Below are positions 20,228-30,847 of a stretch of DNA of 64,000 bases, piece by piece (the first letter of the stretch is position 1; every line of letters starts with the position of its first letter). The notes under the pieces are model-generated. The model did not search any database and was not told the origin of the DNA. It saw only the letters and a program-made list of their open reading frames with translations. Location: the NCBI GenBank assembly GCA_021770925.1, contig JAETPY010000001.1, positions 17,145 to 81,144 of the forward strand, given 5' to 3'. The position numbers and the translations under genes are program-made. The DNA is from Erysipelotrichaceae bacterium. GTDB taxonomy: Bacteria; Bacillota_I; Bacilli_A; Erysipelotrichales; Coprobacillaceae.

Positions 20228-20229
20228 AT

Positions 20230-20433
20230 ATGGTCTTAAATATAATTATAGGGGTAATTATTGGAGCCGTTATCGGTTTCTTTGGAGCTCGTTATATGTT
20301 TAAAAAACAATTACAGAAAAATCCACCAATCAATGAAAAAATGATTCGTGCAATGTATATGGAGATGGGTCGTAAGCCTAGTGAAGTACAAATAAAAAAA
20401 ATCATGTCATCTATCATGGCACAATATAAATAA
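20230..20433 (+). CDS. UPF0154 protein, YneF-like
   Basis: Single TM plus NPPINEKMIRAMYMEMGRKPSEVQIKKIM. Confidence 0.93.
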   Translation: MVLNIIIGVIIGAVIGFFGARYMFKKQLQKNPPINEKMIRAMYMEMGRKPSEVQIKKIMSSIMAQYK

Positions 20434-20453
20434 GGGGATTCCCTTATTTTTAC
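20428..20453 (+). terminator. Rho-independent terminator
   Basis: AAATAAGGG-GATT-CCCTTATTTTT. Confidence 0.75.
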
Positions 20454-20456
20454 TTT

Positions 20457-21077
20457 ATGAGATTATTTATTACACGACATTCAAAAACATTGTGGAATCA
20501 AGAAAAAAGGCTTCAGGGATGGAAGGATTCTCCTTTAACAAATCAGGGAATTAAAGATGCTTTATTATTAAAAGAACGAATTAAAACTCTATCAATTGAT
20601 TATTGTTATAGCAGTCCTATCAATCGTGCAAAACAAACAAGTGAAATTTTATTTGATCAGGTTATTTTAGACGAACGTTTAAAAGAAATGAATTTTGGCA
20701 TTTATGAAGGAAAAAAAATTGAAGAGATATTGAATGATAAACAGTATGATGATTTATGGAATCATCCTGATGACCAGGTTAGATTAACTGATGGGGAATC
20801 ATATCTTGAAGTTCAAACAAGATTGAAAGATTTTATTGATGATATTTATCAAAAACATCCTGATAAAAATGTTTTTATTACAATTCATGGAATGTTATTT
20901 ATTATTTTACATGGTTTAATGCTTAATTATAAAACTAGTGATCTAACCAAAATTAACCAGCATGTTGTCCGTGGATGCTCACTTAGCGAGATTGAATATG
21001 ATGGCAAAAGTTTTACCATCAAATATATTGGAGATGCCGCACATTTAAAAAATGAGGAAACTATAAGCTATAAATAA
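20457..21077 (+). CDS. Histidine phosphatase family protein
   Basis: ITRHSKTLWNQEKRLQGWKDSPLTNQG (RH motif). Confidence 0.9.
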   Translation: MRLFITRHSKTLWNQEKRLQGWKDSPLTNQGIKDALLLKERIKTLSIDYCYSSPINRAKQTSEILFDQVILDERLKEMNFGIYEGKKIEEILNDKQYDDLWNHPDDQVRLTDGESYLEVQTRLKDFIDDIYQKHPDKNVFITIHGMLFIILHGLMLNYKTSDLTKINQHVVRGCSLSEIEYDGKSFTIKYIGDAAHLKNEETISYK

Positions 21078-21112
21078 AATAAAATCAGTCATATTATGCG
21101 ACTGATTTTATT
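21077..21112. terminator. Bidirectional terminator
   Basis: AATAAAATCAGTC...GACTGATTTTATT between convergent genes. Confidence 0.75.
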
Positions 21113-21725
21113 ACATCCAGCTTATTTTATTTTCTGTTCCATGCCTGATTCGTTTTAAATTTTCTCGATGACGGTAAACTAACAATGAGATTATTCCAAA
21201 AGTAGTTAATTTTCCAGCTAAAGGCATATTCAAAAATGGAATAGCTGCTAAAACTGATAAAGAAGCTAAAACTGATGAAAGTGATACATATTTACTGATC
21301 TTTAAAACAATAAAGAAAACAACTAATGCAAGGATAGCTCCTAAAGGATTAACAGCAAAAAAATAACCAATTGCAGTTGATACTGCTTTTCCACCTTTGA
21401 AATTTGCAAAAATTGGATAACAGTGTCCTATTACACAAAATAGAGCACATATGTAAGGTAAATCTGTGTTTAATGAAAATAATGAGCATAAATATCTAGC
21501 TAGAAGCATTACTAATAAAGCTTTTGAAGCATCTAAAACAATTACTGCAATCCCAGCTTTTTTTCCTAACACTCTACCAGTATTAGTTCCACCTAAATTA
21601 CCTGACCCATAATTTCGAACATCTGTTTTATAAAAAAGCTTTCCAATTACTAAAGCAAAAGGAATAGACCCATAAAGATATGCTAAAATTATTAAAATTA
21701 TTGAAATCATATTTATCACCTTCAT
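21111..21725 (-). CDS. plsY: Glycerol-3-phosphate acyltransferase PlsY
   Basis: GSIPFALVIGKLFYKTDVRNYGSGNLGGTNTGRVLG; FKGGKAVSTAIG. Confidence 0.95.
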   Translation of the reverse strand: MKVINMISIILIILAYLYGSIPFALVIGKLFYKTDVRNYGSGNLGGTNTGRVLGKKAGIAVIVLDASKALLVMLLARYLCSLFSLNTDLPYICALFCVIGHCYPIFANFKGGKAVSTAIGYFFAVNPLGAILALVVFFIVLKISKYVSLSSVLASLSVLAAIPFLNMPLAGKLTTFGIISLLVYRHRENLKRIRHGTENKISWM

Positions 21726-21897
21726 TTATTATATATTATTAGTTTAAAAAAGCAATCTTTTATTCTTAAAACTTTAGTTAATAGAAGATCATATTAGATG
21801 ATTATTTTTATATAAATTGTTAAAAATACAATAACCTTTGAAAAAAACAGATAATTTAGTTATAATGACAAAAGTGATTAAAGGAGGCAATTGATTA

Positions 21898-23826
21898 ATG
21901 ACAGCTAAAAGTAATTATGATGAATCAAACATTCAAATTCTAGAAGGATTAGAGGCAGTTAGAAAAAGGCCTGGAATGTATATCGGTTCAACTGATGGTC
22001 GAGGATTGCATCATTTGGTTTGGGAAATTGTTGATAATGCTATTGATGAAGCACTTAGCGGATTTGGTGATAATATTCAAGTAACAATTTGTAAAGATAA
22101 TAGTATTGAAGTTAGTGATCATGGTCGTGGGATGCCAACGGGAATGCATGCTTCAGGTAGACCCGCAACAGAAGTGATTTTAACTGTTCTTCATGCTGGC
22201 GGTAAATTTAGTGAGGATGGCGGATATAAAACATCAGGAGGTCTACATGGAGTAGGGGCATCAGTTGTTAATGCTTTATCTTCATGGCTGGAAGTAACGA
22301 TCCATCGTGATGGAAAAATCTGGTATCAAAGATTTGAAAATGGTGGTAGTAAAATCAGTAAATTAAAAGTGGTTGGAAAGACGAATAAAACTGGTACAAC
22401 AATTCATTTTTTGCCTGATCCTAATATTTTTTCTGTTTGTGAATATAATTTTTCTACAATTAGTGAAAGATTAATGGAAAGTGCTTTTTTGTTAAAAGGA
22501 ATTAGAATTGATTTGAAAGATGATCGGACTAATAAAGAAGTGTCTTACCAATATGAAAATGGTTTAACTGCTTTTGTTGAATATTTAAATTATGAAAAAG
22601 AAACATTGAACCCAATTATTAATATTGAAGGTACCAGCAATGAAATTGAAATAGATGTTGCTATGCAGTTTACTTCTGGTTACCAAGAAAATACATTATC
22701 ATTTGTTAATCTAGTTAGAACCGGTGATGGAGGAACTCATGAAACAGGATTTAAATCTGCTTTAACTAGAACTTTTAATGAATATGCTCGAAAATATGGT
22801 TTATTAAAAGAAAAAGATAAAAATTTAGAAGGAAATGATGTTCGTGAGGGGTTGTCTGCCATTATTTCAATAAAAGTACCAGAACATTTTTTACAGTTTG
22901 AGGGTCAAACAAAATCAAAATTAGGAACTCCAGAAGCTCGAAATGTTGTTGACAATATCGTCTATGAAAAACTATCTTTTTATTTAGAAGAAAATAAAGA
23001 GATAGCGGATATACTAACTAAAAAAATGATTAAAGCAGCTCAAGTTCGAGATGCTGCTAGAAAAGCTCGGGAGGCTGCTAGAAAAGGTAAAGGATCTAAG
23101 CAGGAAAAGATATTAAGCGGTAAACTTGCACCTGCTCAATCTAAAGATAAAAAACGTAAAGAGCTGTATTTAGTCGAAGGAGATTCAGCGGGTGGAAGCG
23201 CTAAACAAGGGCGTGATAGAAAATATCAGGCTATTTTACCACTTAGAGGTAAAGTAGTTAATACTGAAAAAGCGGCAATGAGTGATATTTTAAAAAATGA
23301 AGAAATTGCTACTATTATCAACACCATTGGAGCTGGTGTTGGAGCAGATTTTAATGAAAAAGATAGTAATTATAATAAAGTTATTATTATGACTGATGCT
23401 GACACTGATGGAGCTCATATTCAAATTCTTTTATTAACTTTTTTCTATCGCTACATGCGAGATTTAATTACAGCAGGAAAAGTATACATTGCTTTGCCGC
23501 CATTATATAAAATATCAAAGAAAAATGGGAAAAAAGAAGAAGCTATTTATGCTTGGGAGGATGATGAGTTGGAGGAAGCAAAGAAAAAGATTGGTCGTGG
23601 ATATACTGTTCAGCGCTACAAAGGTCTAGGAGAAATGAATGCCGGCCAGCTGTGGGAAACAACAATGAATCCAGAAACGAGGACTTTAATTCAGGTGTCA
23701 ATTGATGATGCTGCAATTGTAGAACGTCGGGTCTCTGTCTTAATGGGGGATAAAGTAGAGCCACGTCGAGAATGGATTGAGCAAAATGTTCAATTTACAT
23801 TAGAAGATAATTTTGCAATTGATTAA
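21898..23826 (+). CDS. parE: DNA topoisomerase IV subunit B
   Basis: GLEAVRKRPGMYIGSTDGRGLHHLV; EGDSAGGSAKQGRDR; adjacent to parC. Confidence 0.93.
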   Translation: MTAKSNYDESNIQILEGLEAVRKRPGMYIGSTDGRGLHHLVWEIVDNAIDEALSGFGDNIQVTICKDNSIEVSDHGRGMPTGMHASGRPATEVILTVLHAGGKFSEDGGYKTSGGLHGVGASVVNALSSWLEVTIHRDGKIWYQRFENGGSKISKLKVVGKTNKTGTTIHFLPDPNIFSVCEYNFSTISERLMESAFLLKGIRIDLKDDRTNKEVSYQYENGLTAFVEYLNYEKETLNPIINIEGTSNEIEIDVAMQFTSGYQENTLSFVNLVRTGDGGTHETGFKSALTRTFNEYARKYGLLKEKDKNLEGNDVREGLSAIISIKVPEHFLQFEGQTKSKLGTPEARNVVDNIVYEKLSFYLEENKEIADILTKKMIKAAQVRDAARKAREAARKGKGSKQEKILSGKLAPAQSKDKKRKELYLVEGDSAGGSAKQGRDRKYQAILPLRGKVVNTEKAAMSDILKNEEIATIINTIGAGVGADFNEKDSNYNKVIIMTDADTDGAHIQILLLTFFYRYMRDLITAGKVYIALPPLYKISKKNGKKEEAIYAWEDDELEEAKKKIGRGYTVQRYKGLGEMNAGQLWETTMNPETRTLIQVSIDDAAIVERRVSVLMGDKVEPRREWIEQNVQFTLEDNFAID

Positions 23827-23839
23827 GGAGAAATGAAGC

Positions 23840-26455
23840 GTGGATAAAAAAATAGTTATGTCATTAGAAACCATCATGGGTGATCGCTTTGGAAAATATT
23901 CTAAATATATTATTCAGGATCGTGCTTTACCTGATGTTCGCGATGGTTTAAAACCAGTACAGCGAAGAATTTTATATTCAATGTATAAAGAAGGAAATTT
24001 ATATACAAAACCATATCGTAAATCAGCAAAAACAGTCGGTAATGTAATTGGTAATTATCATCCTCATGGCGATACTTCAGTTTATGATGCTATGGTGCGT
24101 TTATCACAAGAATGGAAAATGCGAATTCCTTTAGTTGATATGCAGGGAAACAATGGTTCAGTTGATAATGATCCTGCTGCTGCAATGCGTTATACAGAAG
24201 CAAGGCTTTCAGCAATTGCTGTTGAATTATTAAAAGACTTAGATAAAGATACAGTGCTGATGTCATTAAATTTTGATGATACTGAATATGAACCAACAGT
24301 TTTACCAGCTGCTTATCCTAATTTATTAGTAAATGGAGCTACCGGAATCTCTGCTGGTTATGCAACTGATATTCCTCCTCATAATTTAGAAGAGGTTATT
24401 GATGCTACGATTTATCGAATTAAACATGCTAACTGTTCGTTAGAAAAAATTATGGAATATGTAAAAGGACCAGATTTTCCGACAGGAGCAATTGTTGAAG
24501 GGAAACAAGGAATTTTAAATGCTTTTAAGACAGGACGTGGGAAGGTGATCGTTCGTAGTAAAACAGAAATTTTGGAAGAAAAAACAATGAATAAGATCGT
24601 GGTAACTGAAATTCCTTATGAAGTAAACAAAGCAGAGTTAGTAAGAAAAATAGATGAAATCCGTTTTAATCGCAATGTGGATGGAATAATTGAAGTTCGT
24701 GATGAATCTGATCGAGATGGTTTGAGAATTGTAATTGACTTAAAAAAAGATATTTCAGTAAAAAATACATTGAATTATTTATATAAAAATACTGATTTAC
24801 AAAAAAATTATAATTATAATATGGTGGCAATTAAAGATAAGCGGCCAGTACTAATGGGAATTATGGATATATTAGATGGTTATATTGATCATCAAATTGA
24901 TGTAGTTACTAGAAGTTCAATTTATGATTTAAATAAAGCTAAAGATCGAAAACATATTGTTAGCGGTTTAATTAAAGCTATTTCTATTTTAGATGATGTT
25001 GTAAAGACGATTAGGCAATCTAAAGATAAAAGTGATGCTAAAAATAATTTGATTACTAAATTTGGTTTTAGTGAAAAACAAGCTGAAGCAATTGTGATGT
25101 TACAATTATATCGTTTGACTAATACTGATATTGTAACATTAGAAAATGAAAATGATGAATTAGATAAAAAAATCACTTATTTAAACAATATTTTAAATAG
25201 TGATGATGTTTTAAGAAAAGTAATTATTGATCAATTAAAAACAATTAAGAAGAAATACCCAATGCCTAGGTTATCTAAAATTCGTGATGAGATTCAAGAA
25301 ATCAAGATAGATGAAAAAGCAATGATTTTATCCGAAGATGTTAATATTTCGATTACAAGAGACGGTTATATTAAACGAATCAGTAACCGTTCAATCAAAG
25401 CCAGTGGGTCAATACCATTTGGTAAAAAAGAAAATGATTATTTAGTATCAATGTATCAGGCAAATACTTTAGATCATTTATTATTATTTACCGATGCTGG
25501 TAATTATTTATTTATTCCTGTTCATAAAATTGAAGAATTTAAATGGAAAGATGCAGGGAAACATGTTAGTTATTTAGTTAAAGTTAATTCGAGTGAAAAA
25601 ATCATTGGCAGTATTTTAGTAAAAGATTTTAATTTACCTTTCTATGTAATGATGGCAACTAAGAACGGCCAAATAAAACGTACTTTATTAAAAGATTTTG
25701 AAGTAACCCGTTTTTCAAAACCATTAAAATGTATGGGGCTTAAAAATGACGATAAGGTCATCGGGGTTAAATTAACAGATAATAATCAGGGCGTTGTTTT
25801 AACAACTAGAGCTGGTTATGGAGCAATGTATTCAGAACAGGAAATATCGGTTGTTGGAATCAAGGCATCAGGAATCAAAGCTGTTAATCTTAAAAATGAT
25901 CAATTAATAAGTTTGAATATTTTTGATCCAATGACTAGCTGTTCATTAATGGTAATTAGTGAAGATGGCGGGATAAAACGTATTAAGATCAGTGATATTC
26001 CTCCATGTAATCGAGCTACTAAAGGGACACCGTTATATAAAAATCCTAAAAGTAAAGTTATTTATGTAAAAAAAGCTGTTGTTGTTGATAATTTTCAGCA
26101 GATAGTTTTAACTTTGAATGACCAAACAACCTTTAAATTTAAAGCAACTGATTATAATAACGCTTCACTTGAACAAAAACCTGCACCATTTACAAAAATT
26201 AAAACTGGTCAATCCATTGATGATGTGTATATAGATACCCCAATTTCAACTAGTAATTACTGTAATCAAAATTCAAAAAATATTATTCCTGATGTTTTTA
26301 AACAGCCTAAAGAACATACTTTATTAGATGAAATTGAAGAACCATTAATAGAAAACAAAACAGTAAAAAAGAAAAAATCTCTAGTAAAAAAATCTAAACC
26401 TGTTAAATATGAAAAAATAAGTTTAGAAGATATACTAAATGAAGATGAATTTTAA
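23840..26455 (+). CDS. parC: DNA topoisomerase IV subunit A
   Basis: RALPDVRDGLKPVQRRILYSM; HPHGDTSVYDAMVRLSQ; AMRYTEARLS. Confidence 0.95.
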   Translation: MDKKIVMSLETIMGDRFGKYSKYIIQDRALPDVRDGLKPVQRRILYSMYKEGNLYTKPYRKSAKTVGNVIGNYHPHGDTSVYDAMVRLSQEWKMRIPLVDMQGNNGSVDNDPAAAMRYTEARLSAIAVELLKDLDKDTVLMSLNFDDTEYEPTVLPAAYPNLLVNGATGISAGYATDIPPHNLEEVIDATIYRIKHANCSLEKIMEYVKGPDFPTGAIVEGKQGILNAFKTGRGKVIVRSKTEILEEKTMNKIVVTEIPYEVNKAELVRKIDEIRFNRNVDGIIEVRDESDRDGLRIVIDLKKDISVKNTLNYLYKNTDLQKNYNYNMVAIKDKRPVLMGIMDILDGYIDHQIDVVTRSSIYDLNKAKDRKHIVSGLIKAISILDDVVKTIRQSKDKSDAKNNLITKFGFSEKQAEAIVMLQLYRLTNTDIVTLENENDELDKKITYLNNILNSDDVLRKVIIDQLKTIKKKYPMPRLSKIRDEIQEIKIDEKAMILSEDVNISITRDGYIKRISNRSIKASGSIPFGKKENDYLVSMYQANTLDHLLLFTDAGNYLFIPVHKIEEFKWKDAGKHVSYLVKVNSSEKIIGSILVKDFNLPFYVMMATKNGQIKRTLLKDFEVTRFSKPLKCMGLKNDDKVIGVKLTDNNQGVVLTTRAGYGAMYSEQEISVVGIKASGIKAVNLKNDQLISLNIFDPMTSCSLMVISEDGGIKRIKISDIPPCNRATKGTPLYKNPKSKVIYVKKAVVVDNFQQIVLTLNDQTTFKFKATDYNNASLEQKPAPFTKIKTGQSIDDVYIDTPISTSNYCNQNSKNIIPDVFKQPKEHTLLDEIEEPLIENKTVKKKKSLVKKSKPVKYEKISLEDILNEDEF

Positions 26456-26484
26456 ACCGTAAAAATTATTTTACGGTTTTTCTT
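26453..26484. terminator. Bidirectional terminator between parC and sigK
   Basis: AAACCGTAAAA-ATTA-TTTTACGGTTTTT. Confidence 0.8.
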
Positions 26485-27166
26485 TCATATGTTCTTTTAA
26501 TAACTTTATTAATGCTCTTTTTTCAAGCCGGGATACATAAGAACGTGAGATATTTAGTTTTTTGGCAATTTCTTTTTGAGTATATTTTCTGGTGTTATTT
26601 AGTCCATAACGCATAATTAACGTTTCTTTTTCACGTGGTTCTAATATATTGAAATAATTAGTAAATTTATCTAATGTATCTTTTTTATCGACGATATCTA
26701 TAAATTCCTCTTGTTTGGCGGCTATAGTATCACCTAAGACGATTTCACTGCCATCTTTATCAATTCCAATAGTTTCATTTAAAGAAACGTCTAAACTAGT
26801 TTTTTTATTAGTTCTTAAATGCATCAGGATTTCATTTTCTATGCATCTTGATGCATAAGTGGCCAATTTTGTTTTATGGTTTTGTTTATAGCTGTCAACT
26901 GCTTTAATTAAACCGATCGTTCCAATTGAAATTAAATCTTCTTGTAGATCTTTACTGTTTTCGTATTTTTTAGCAATATGTGCAACGAGTCGAAGATTTC
27001 TTTCAATTAAAATATTTCTCGCTTCTTGATCACCATTAAAAAATAATTCAAGATATTTTTCTTCTTCTTTTGGTGTTAAGGGAATCTCAAAAGATTTTGA
27101 TTTAATATATGATAGAAAAAAGCCGTTTGTTAGTAATGATAGAATTGTTGAAAACATGAATTTCAC
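26471..27166 (-). CDS. sigK: RNA polymerase sporulation sigma factor SigK (pro-form, uninterrupted)
   Basis: Hydrophobic pro-sequence followed by PLTPKEEEKYLELFFNGDQEARNILIERNLRLVAHIAKKY and a region 4 HTH. Confidence 0.9.
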   Translation of the reverse strand: MKFMFSTILSLLTNGFFLSYIKSKSFEIPLTPKEEEKYLELFFNGDQEARNILIERNLRLVAHIAKKYENSKDLQEDLISIGTIGLIKAVDSYKQNHKTKLATYASRCIENEILMHLRTNKKTSLDVSLNETIGIDKDGSEIVLGDTIAAKQEEFIDIVDKKDTLDKFTNYFNILEPREKETLIMRYGLNNTRKYTQKEIAKKLNISRSYVSRLEKRALIKLLKEHMKEKP

Positions 27167-27291
27167 CCCTGATACATATATATTGTAAATCTTTTATTTT
27201 AGGACAAAATATTTATGAATTGTTCATTTTATTTACTTTAAAAGTAGCGCAAAATAAGGTACAATGGGTATAGTTTTGAAAAGGAGATTGT

Positions 27292-28389
27292 ATGAGTAAA
27301 GAAATAAGATGTTTTGGCTGTGGAGCTATAATCCAAAGTGAAGATGAAAAGAAAATCGGTTTTGTACCAAAAAATGCTTTAAATAATGAATCAGTTTTAT
27401 GTAAGCGATGTTTTCGTTTAAAGAATTATCATGAATTACAAAAAACTAGTCTTACAAGTGATGATTTTTTAAATATTCTTCAAAAAATAGGTGATCAGAA
27501 TTGTTTGGTTGTATACTTAATTGATTTATTTGATTATAATGGTAGTTTGATCAATGGATTACCTAGACATTTAAATAATAATGATATTTTAGTAGTTGGA
27601 AATAAACGTGATATTTTACCTAAATCTTTAAAAGATATTAAAATAATTCATTGGCTGCGTCGACAATTAAAAGAAGTTGGAATTAAACCAGTTGATGTGA
27701 TATTATCTAGTGGAGTGAAAAACTACAATTTAGATTTGTTAATTGATAGGATTAATGAATATCGTCATGGACGTGATGTTTATATTGTTGGTGTTACTAA
27801 TGTGGGAAAATCCTCGTTGATCAATGCTTTATTAAAACATTATGGAGCAGGCAGTAATAATTTAATTACAACAAGTGAATTTCCTGGTACAACTTTAGAT
27901 TTGATTGAAATTCCATTAGATGATAAAAGTTATTTGTATGATTCTCCAGGAATTATCAATTCCCATCAAATGGCTCATTTAGTAAAAGATGATGATCTTA
28001 ATGTGATTATTCCTAAAAGTGAATTAAGACCAATTAATTTTCAATTAGATGATCAACAGAGTCTATATTTTGCTGGTCTTGCAAGAATGGATTTTGTAAA
28101 AGGAAAACATGCTTCATTTACATGCTATTTTCCTAAGTCAGTAAAGATTCATCGGACTAAATTAGAAAAAAGCGATAGTTTATATAATCGTCATATGACT
28201 TTAAAACCAGAAATTGAAACAATTAAAGATATTAATGAAATGAAAGTTTATGATTTTAAATTACCAGATTATAAAGTAGATCTTGTTATTTCTGGTTTGG
28301 GGTTCATTAGTGTTAAATGTTTGAATGCTAGAATAAAAATTCATGCTCCTAAAGGGGTTGGGGTATTTATTAGAGAAGCATTAATTTAG
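27292..28389 (+). CDS. yqeH: Ribosome biogenesis GTPase YqeH
   Basis: N-terminal Cys4 zinc motif CFGC/CKRC, circularly permuted GTPase NKRD...GVTNVGKSSLIN...DSPG. Confidence 0.95.
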   Translation: MSKEIRCFGCGAIIQSEDEKKIGFVPKNALNNESVLCKRCFRLKNYHELQKTSLTSDDFLNILQKIGDQNCLVVYLIDLFDYNGSLINGLPRHLNNNDILVVGNKRDILPKSLKDIKIIHWLRRQLKEVGIKPVDVILSSGVKNYNLDLLIDRINEYRHGRDVYIVGVTNVGKSSLINALLKHYGAGSNNLITTSEFPGTTLDLIEIPLDDKSYLYDSPGIINSHQMAHLVKDDDLNVIIPKSELRPINFQLDDQQSLYFAGLARMDFVKGKHASFTCYFPKSVKIHRTKLEKSDSLYNRHMTLKPEIETIKDINEMKVYDFKLPDYKVDLVISGLGFISVKCLNARIKIHAPKGVGVFIREALI

Positions 28390-28403
28390 AAAGGATTTAA
28401 GAT

Positions 28404-28691
28404 ATGTTAACAGGAAAACAAAAAAGATATTTAAGAGGATTAGGACATAATTTAAATGCAATTTTTCAAATTGGTAAAGATGGTGTCCATCAAACACAAA
28501 TAGAAGGAATTGATGCAGCTTTAGAGGCTCATGAATTAATAAAAATTAAAATTTTAGAATCTTGCAGTGAAACTAAAAACGAAGTAGCAATTGAAATAAG
28601 TATGAAAACAAAAGCTGATGTTGTTCAAATTTTAGGAAGAACAATTCTTTTATATCGACCAAGTGAAAAAGGAATTTATAAATTACCATGA
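28404..28691 (+). CDS. yhbY: YhbY family RNA-binding protein
   Basis: LTGKQKRYLRGLGHNLNAIFQIGKDGV. Confidence 0.95.
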   Translation: MLTGKQKRYLRGLGHNLNAIFQIGKDGVHQTQIEGIDAALEAHELIKIKILESCSETKNEVAIEISMKTKADVVQILGRTILLYRPSEKGIYKLP

Positions 28692-29788
28692 TGAAAATAG
28701 GTATTTTTGGTGGCAGCTTTGATCCCGTTCATCGCTCTCATATAAGAGTAATTGAAGAAGCATTGAAACAATTACAGCTAGATAAAATCTTAATTATTCC
28801 AACTGCTAATAATCCTTGGAAAGATTCTACTGGTGCTAATAAACAACAGCGTTTAGAAATGCTGAATATTGCTTTACAACGATATCATAGTGTTGAAATT
28901 TGTCGTTATGAAATAGATCAGGATGGAAATGATAAGAATTATACAATTGATACTATCAATTATTTAAAATCTGTTTATCCTAATGATTGTTTATATTTCA
29001 TCATGGGAATGGATCAGGCAAGTCTTTTCCATAAGTGGAAAGATGCAAAAAAAATAAGTGAGTTAGTATCGTTAGTTGTATTTGAACGCGTTGGTTATCA
29101 AATAAATGAAAATTTAATTAAATATAATTTTATTAAATTAAATCTTATCGCTAGTGATGATGCTAGCAGTGATATTAGAAATGGTAAATTACATGCTTTG
29201 ACACCAGATGTTTTGAAATATATCGTAATGAACGGAATTTATTTAGAGACAATCGTTAAAACTAAAATGTCAAGGAAAAGATATCTGCACACTGTAAGTA
29301 TGGCAAAATTAGCTAAAGATATTGCAATAAGTAATGGTTTAAACGAAACAAAAGCTTATGTAGCTGGAATGTTACATGATATAGCTAAAGAAATGCCTCA
29401 TGCTCAGGCATTAGCTTTGATGAAAAAGTATTTTCCTGATTATGTAGATAAACCAGAGCCGGTTTGGCATCAATGGTTATCTGCATATGTGGCAAAAAAT
29501 GAATATTTAGTAGATGATTTAGAAATTTTGCAAGCTATTAGACATCATACCACTGCTTCAATCAATATGTCTAAATTAGATATGTGTATATATGAAGCTG
29601 ATAAATACGATCCTAGTCGTGACTATGATTCTTCTCAAGAAATTGCGTTGTGTAAAAAAGATGTAGTAGCAGGGTTTAAGGCTTGTTTAAAAGATTTTTA
29701 TGATTTTTCAAGCAAAAAAGGACGAAAAATAGATGAATGTTTTTTTGAAATTTATAACAAATATGTAAAAGGAGATATCAATGAATAA
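28688..29788 (+). CDS. nadD: Nicotinate-nucleotide adenylyltransferase fused to YqeK-type HD domain
   Basis: GIFGGSFDPVHRSH plus C-terminal HD: RYLHTVSMAKLAKDIA..GMLHDIAKEM. Confidence 0.93.
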   Translation: MMKIGIFGGSFDPVHRSHIRVIEEALKQLQLDKILIIPTANNPWKDSTGANKQQRLEMLNIALQRYHSVEICRYEIDQDGNDKNYTIDTINYLKSVYPNDCLYFIMGMDQASLFHKWKDAKKISELVSLVVFERVGYQINENLIKYNFIKLNLIASDDASSDIRNGKLHALTPDVLKYIVMNGIYLETIVKTKMSRKRYLHTVSMAKLAKDIAISNGLNETKAYVAGMLHDIAKEMPHAQALALMKKYFPDYVDKPEPVWHQWLSAYVAKNEYLVDDLEILQAIRHHTTASINMSKLDMCIYEADKYDPSRDYDSSQEIALCKKDVVAGFKACLKDFYDFSSKKGRKIDECFFEIYNKYVKGDINE

Positions 29789-30125
29789 ATTAGAAATTAT
29801 TGTAAAAGCTTTAGATGATAAATTGGGAGAAGATATTGTGGCTATTAATATGGAAATGGCAAGTCCGATTTATGATACCTTTGTAATCTGTTCAGCTGCT
29901 AATGAACGTTTGATGAACGCTCTTAGAGACAGCGTAGAAGAAAATATGACAATCAATGGATTTGAGGTAAAAAAAATAGAAGGACGTCGTAATAGTAAAT
30001 GGCTATTGATGGATTATGGTGATATTATTGTTCATATTTTTGATCAAGATGAACGAACAAACTATAATCTTGAAAAATTGTGGTCTGATATGCCAAGAAT
30101 TGATGTTTCAGGGTATTTAAAATAA
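29781..30125 (+). CDS. rsfS: Ribosomal silencing factor RsfS
   Basis: RRNSKWLLMDYGDIIVHIFDQDERTNYNLEKLW. Confidence 0.95.
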   Translation: MNKLEIIVKALDDKLGEDIVAINMEMASPIYDTFVICSAANERLMNALRDSVEENMTINGFEVKKIEGRRNSKWLLMDYGDIIVHIFDQDERTNYNLEKLWSDMPRIDVSGYLK

Positions 30126-30847
30126 TGTCATACGAAAATTTTGCTTATTATTATGATAGTTTGATGGATGAACAGTTTTATGATGATTATTATAAATTTA
30201 TTAATGATCAGGCAGATTTCAAAAGTGTTTTAGAACTTGGCTGTGGTACTGGAGAAATTGCTATCCGTTTGGCTAATGATAACAAGGAAGTTTATGCTAC
30301 TGACCTCTCAAAAGATATGTTAGAAGTTGCAAGACTAAAAGCTTTAGAAGCTAATGTTGATCTGATGCTTGGTAGAGTTGATATGAGTGATTTTAAGACA
30401 GATAAAGCAGTGGATTTAATTATTTGTTTATGTGATTCAATAAACTATCTTTTAAGTAAGAAAAAGGTTATTCAAACATTTAAAAATGTATATGAATCAT
30501 TGAAATATAATGGAACATTTATCTTTGATGTTGATAGTCTTTATAAAATGGACCAAATTCTTGATGGCTATTTTGAAGAAGAAGACGAAGATGATTTTTA
30601 TTTTAAATGGGATGTTAAAAAAACGGCATATGGAGAAATTGAACATTTAGTTGAAATAATTGATAAAGAAAATAATGAACATATAAAAGAATTTCATCAT
30701 CAACAAACTTATAGTATTGAAACATATCTAGAAATGCTAAAACAGGCTGGTTTTAATGATGTAAAATACTATGGTGAATTTGAAATGTATCATGATAAAT
30801 CACAAAGAATTATTTTTGTTTGCCATAAAAGAAGGGAAGATAAGTAA
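30125..30847 (+). CDS. Class I SAM-dependent methyltransferase, YqeM-like
   Basis: YDSLMDEQFYDDY; VLELGCGTGEIAIRLA. Confidence 0.92.
   Translation: MSYENFAYYYDSLMDEQFYDDYYKFINDQADFKSVLELGCGTGEIAIRLANDNKEVYATDLSKDMLEVARLKALEANVDLMLGRVDMSDFKTDKAVDLIICLCDSINYLLSKKKVIQTFKNVYESLKYNGTFIFDVDSLYKMDQILDGYFEEEDEDDFYFKWDVKKTAYGEIEHLVEIIDKENNEHIKEFHHQQTYSIETYLEMLKQAGFNDVKYYGEFEMYHDKSQRIIFVCHKRREDK

Noticed and set aside
23543-23764. Minus-strand ORF antisense to parE (similarly 24090-24296, 24922-25176, 3300-3509, 9742-9945, 9857-10081, 11295-11498, 15243-15431, 16646-16882, 32787-33071, 36529-36762, 41438-41620)
   Set aside because: Shadow ORFs of conserved coding sequences
26471-27166. skin-like insertion in sigK
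   Set aside because: The gene is continuous with pro-sequence and both sigma regions intact
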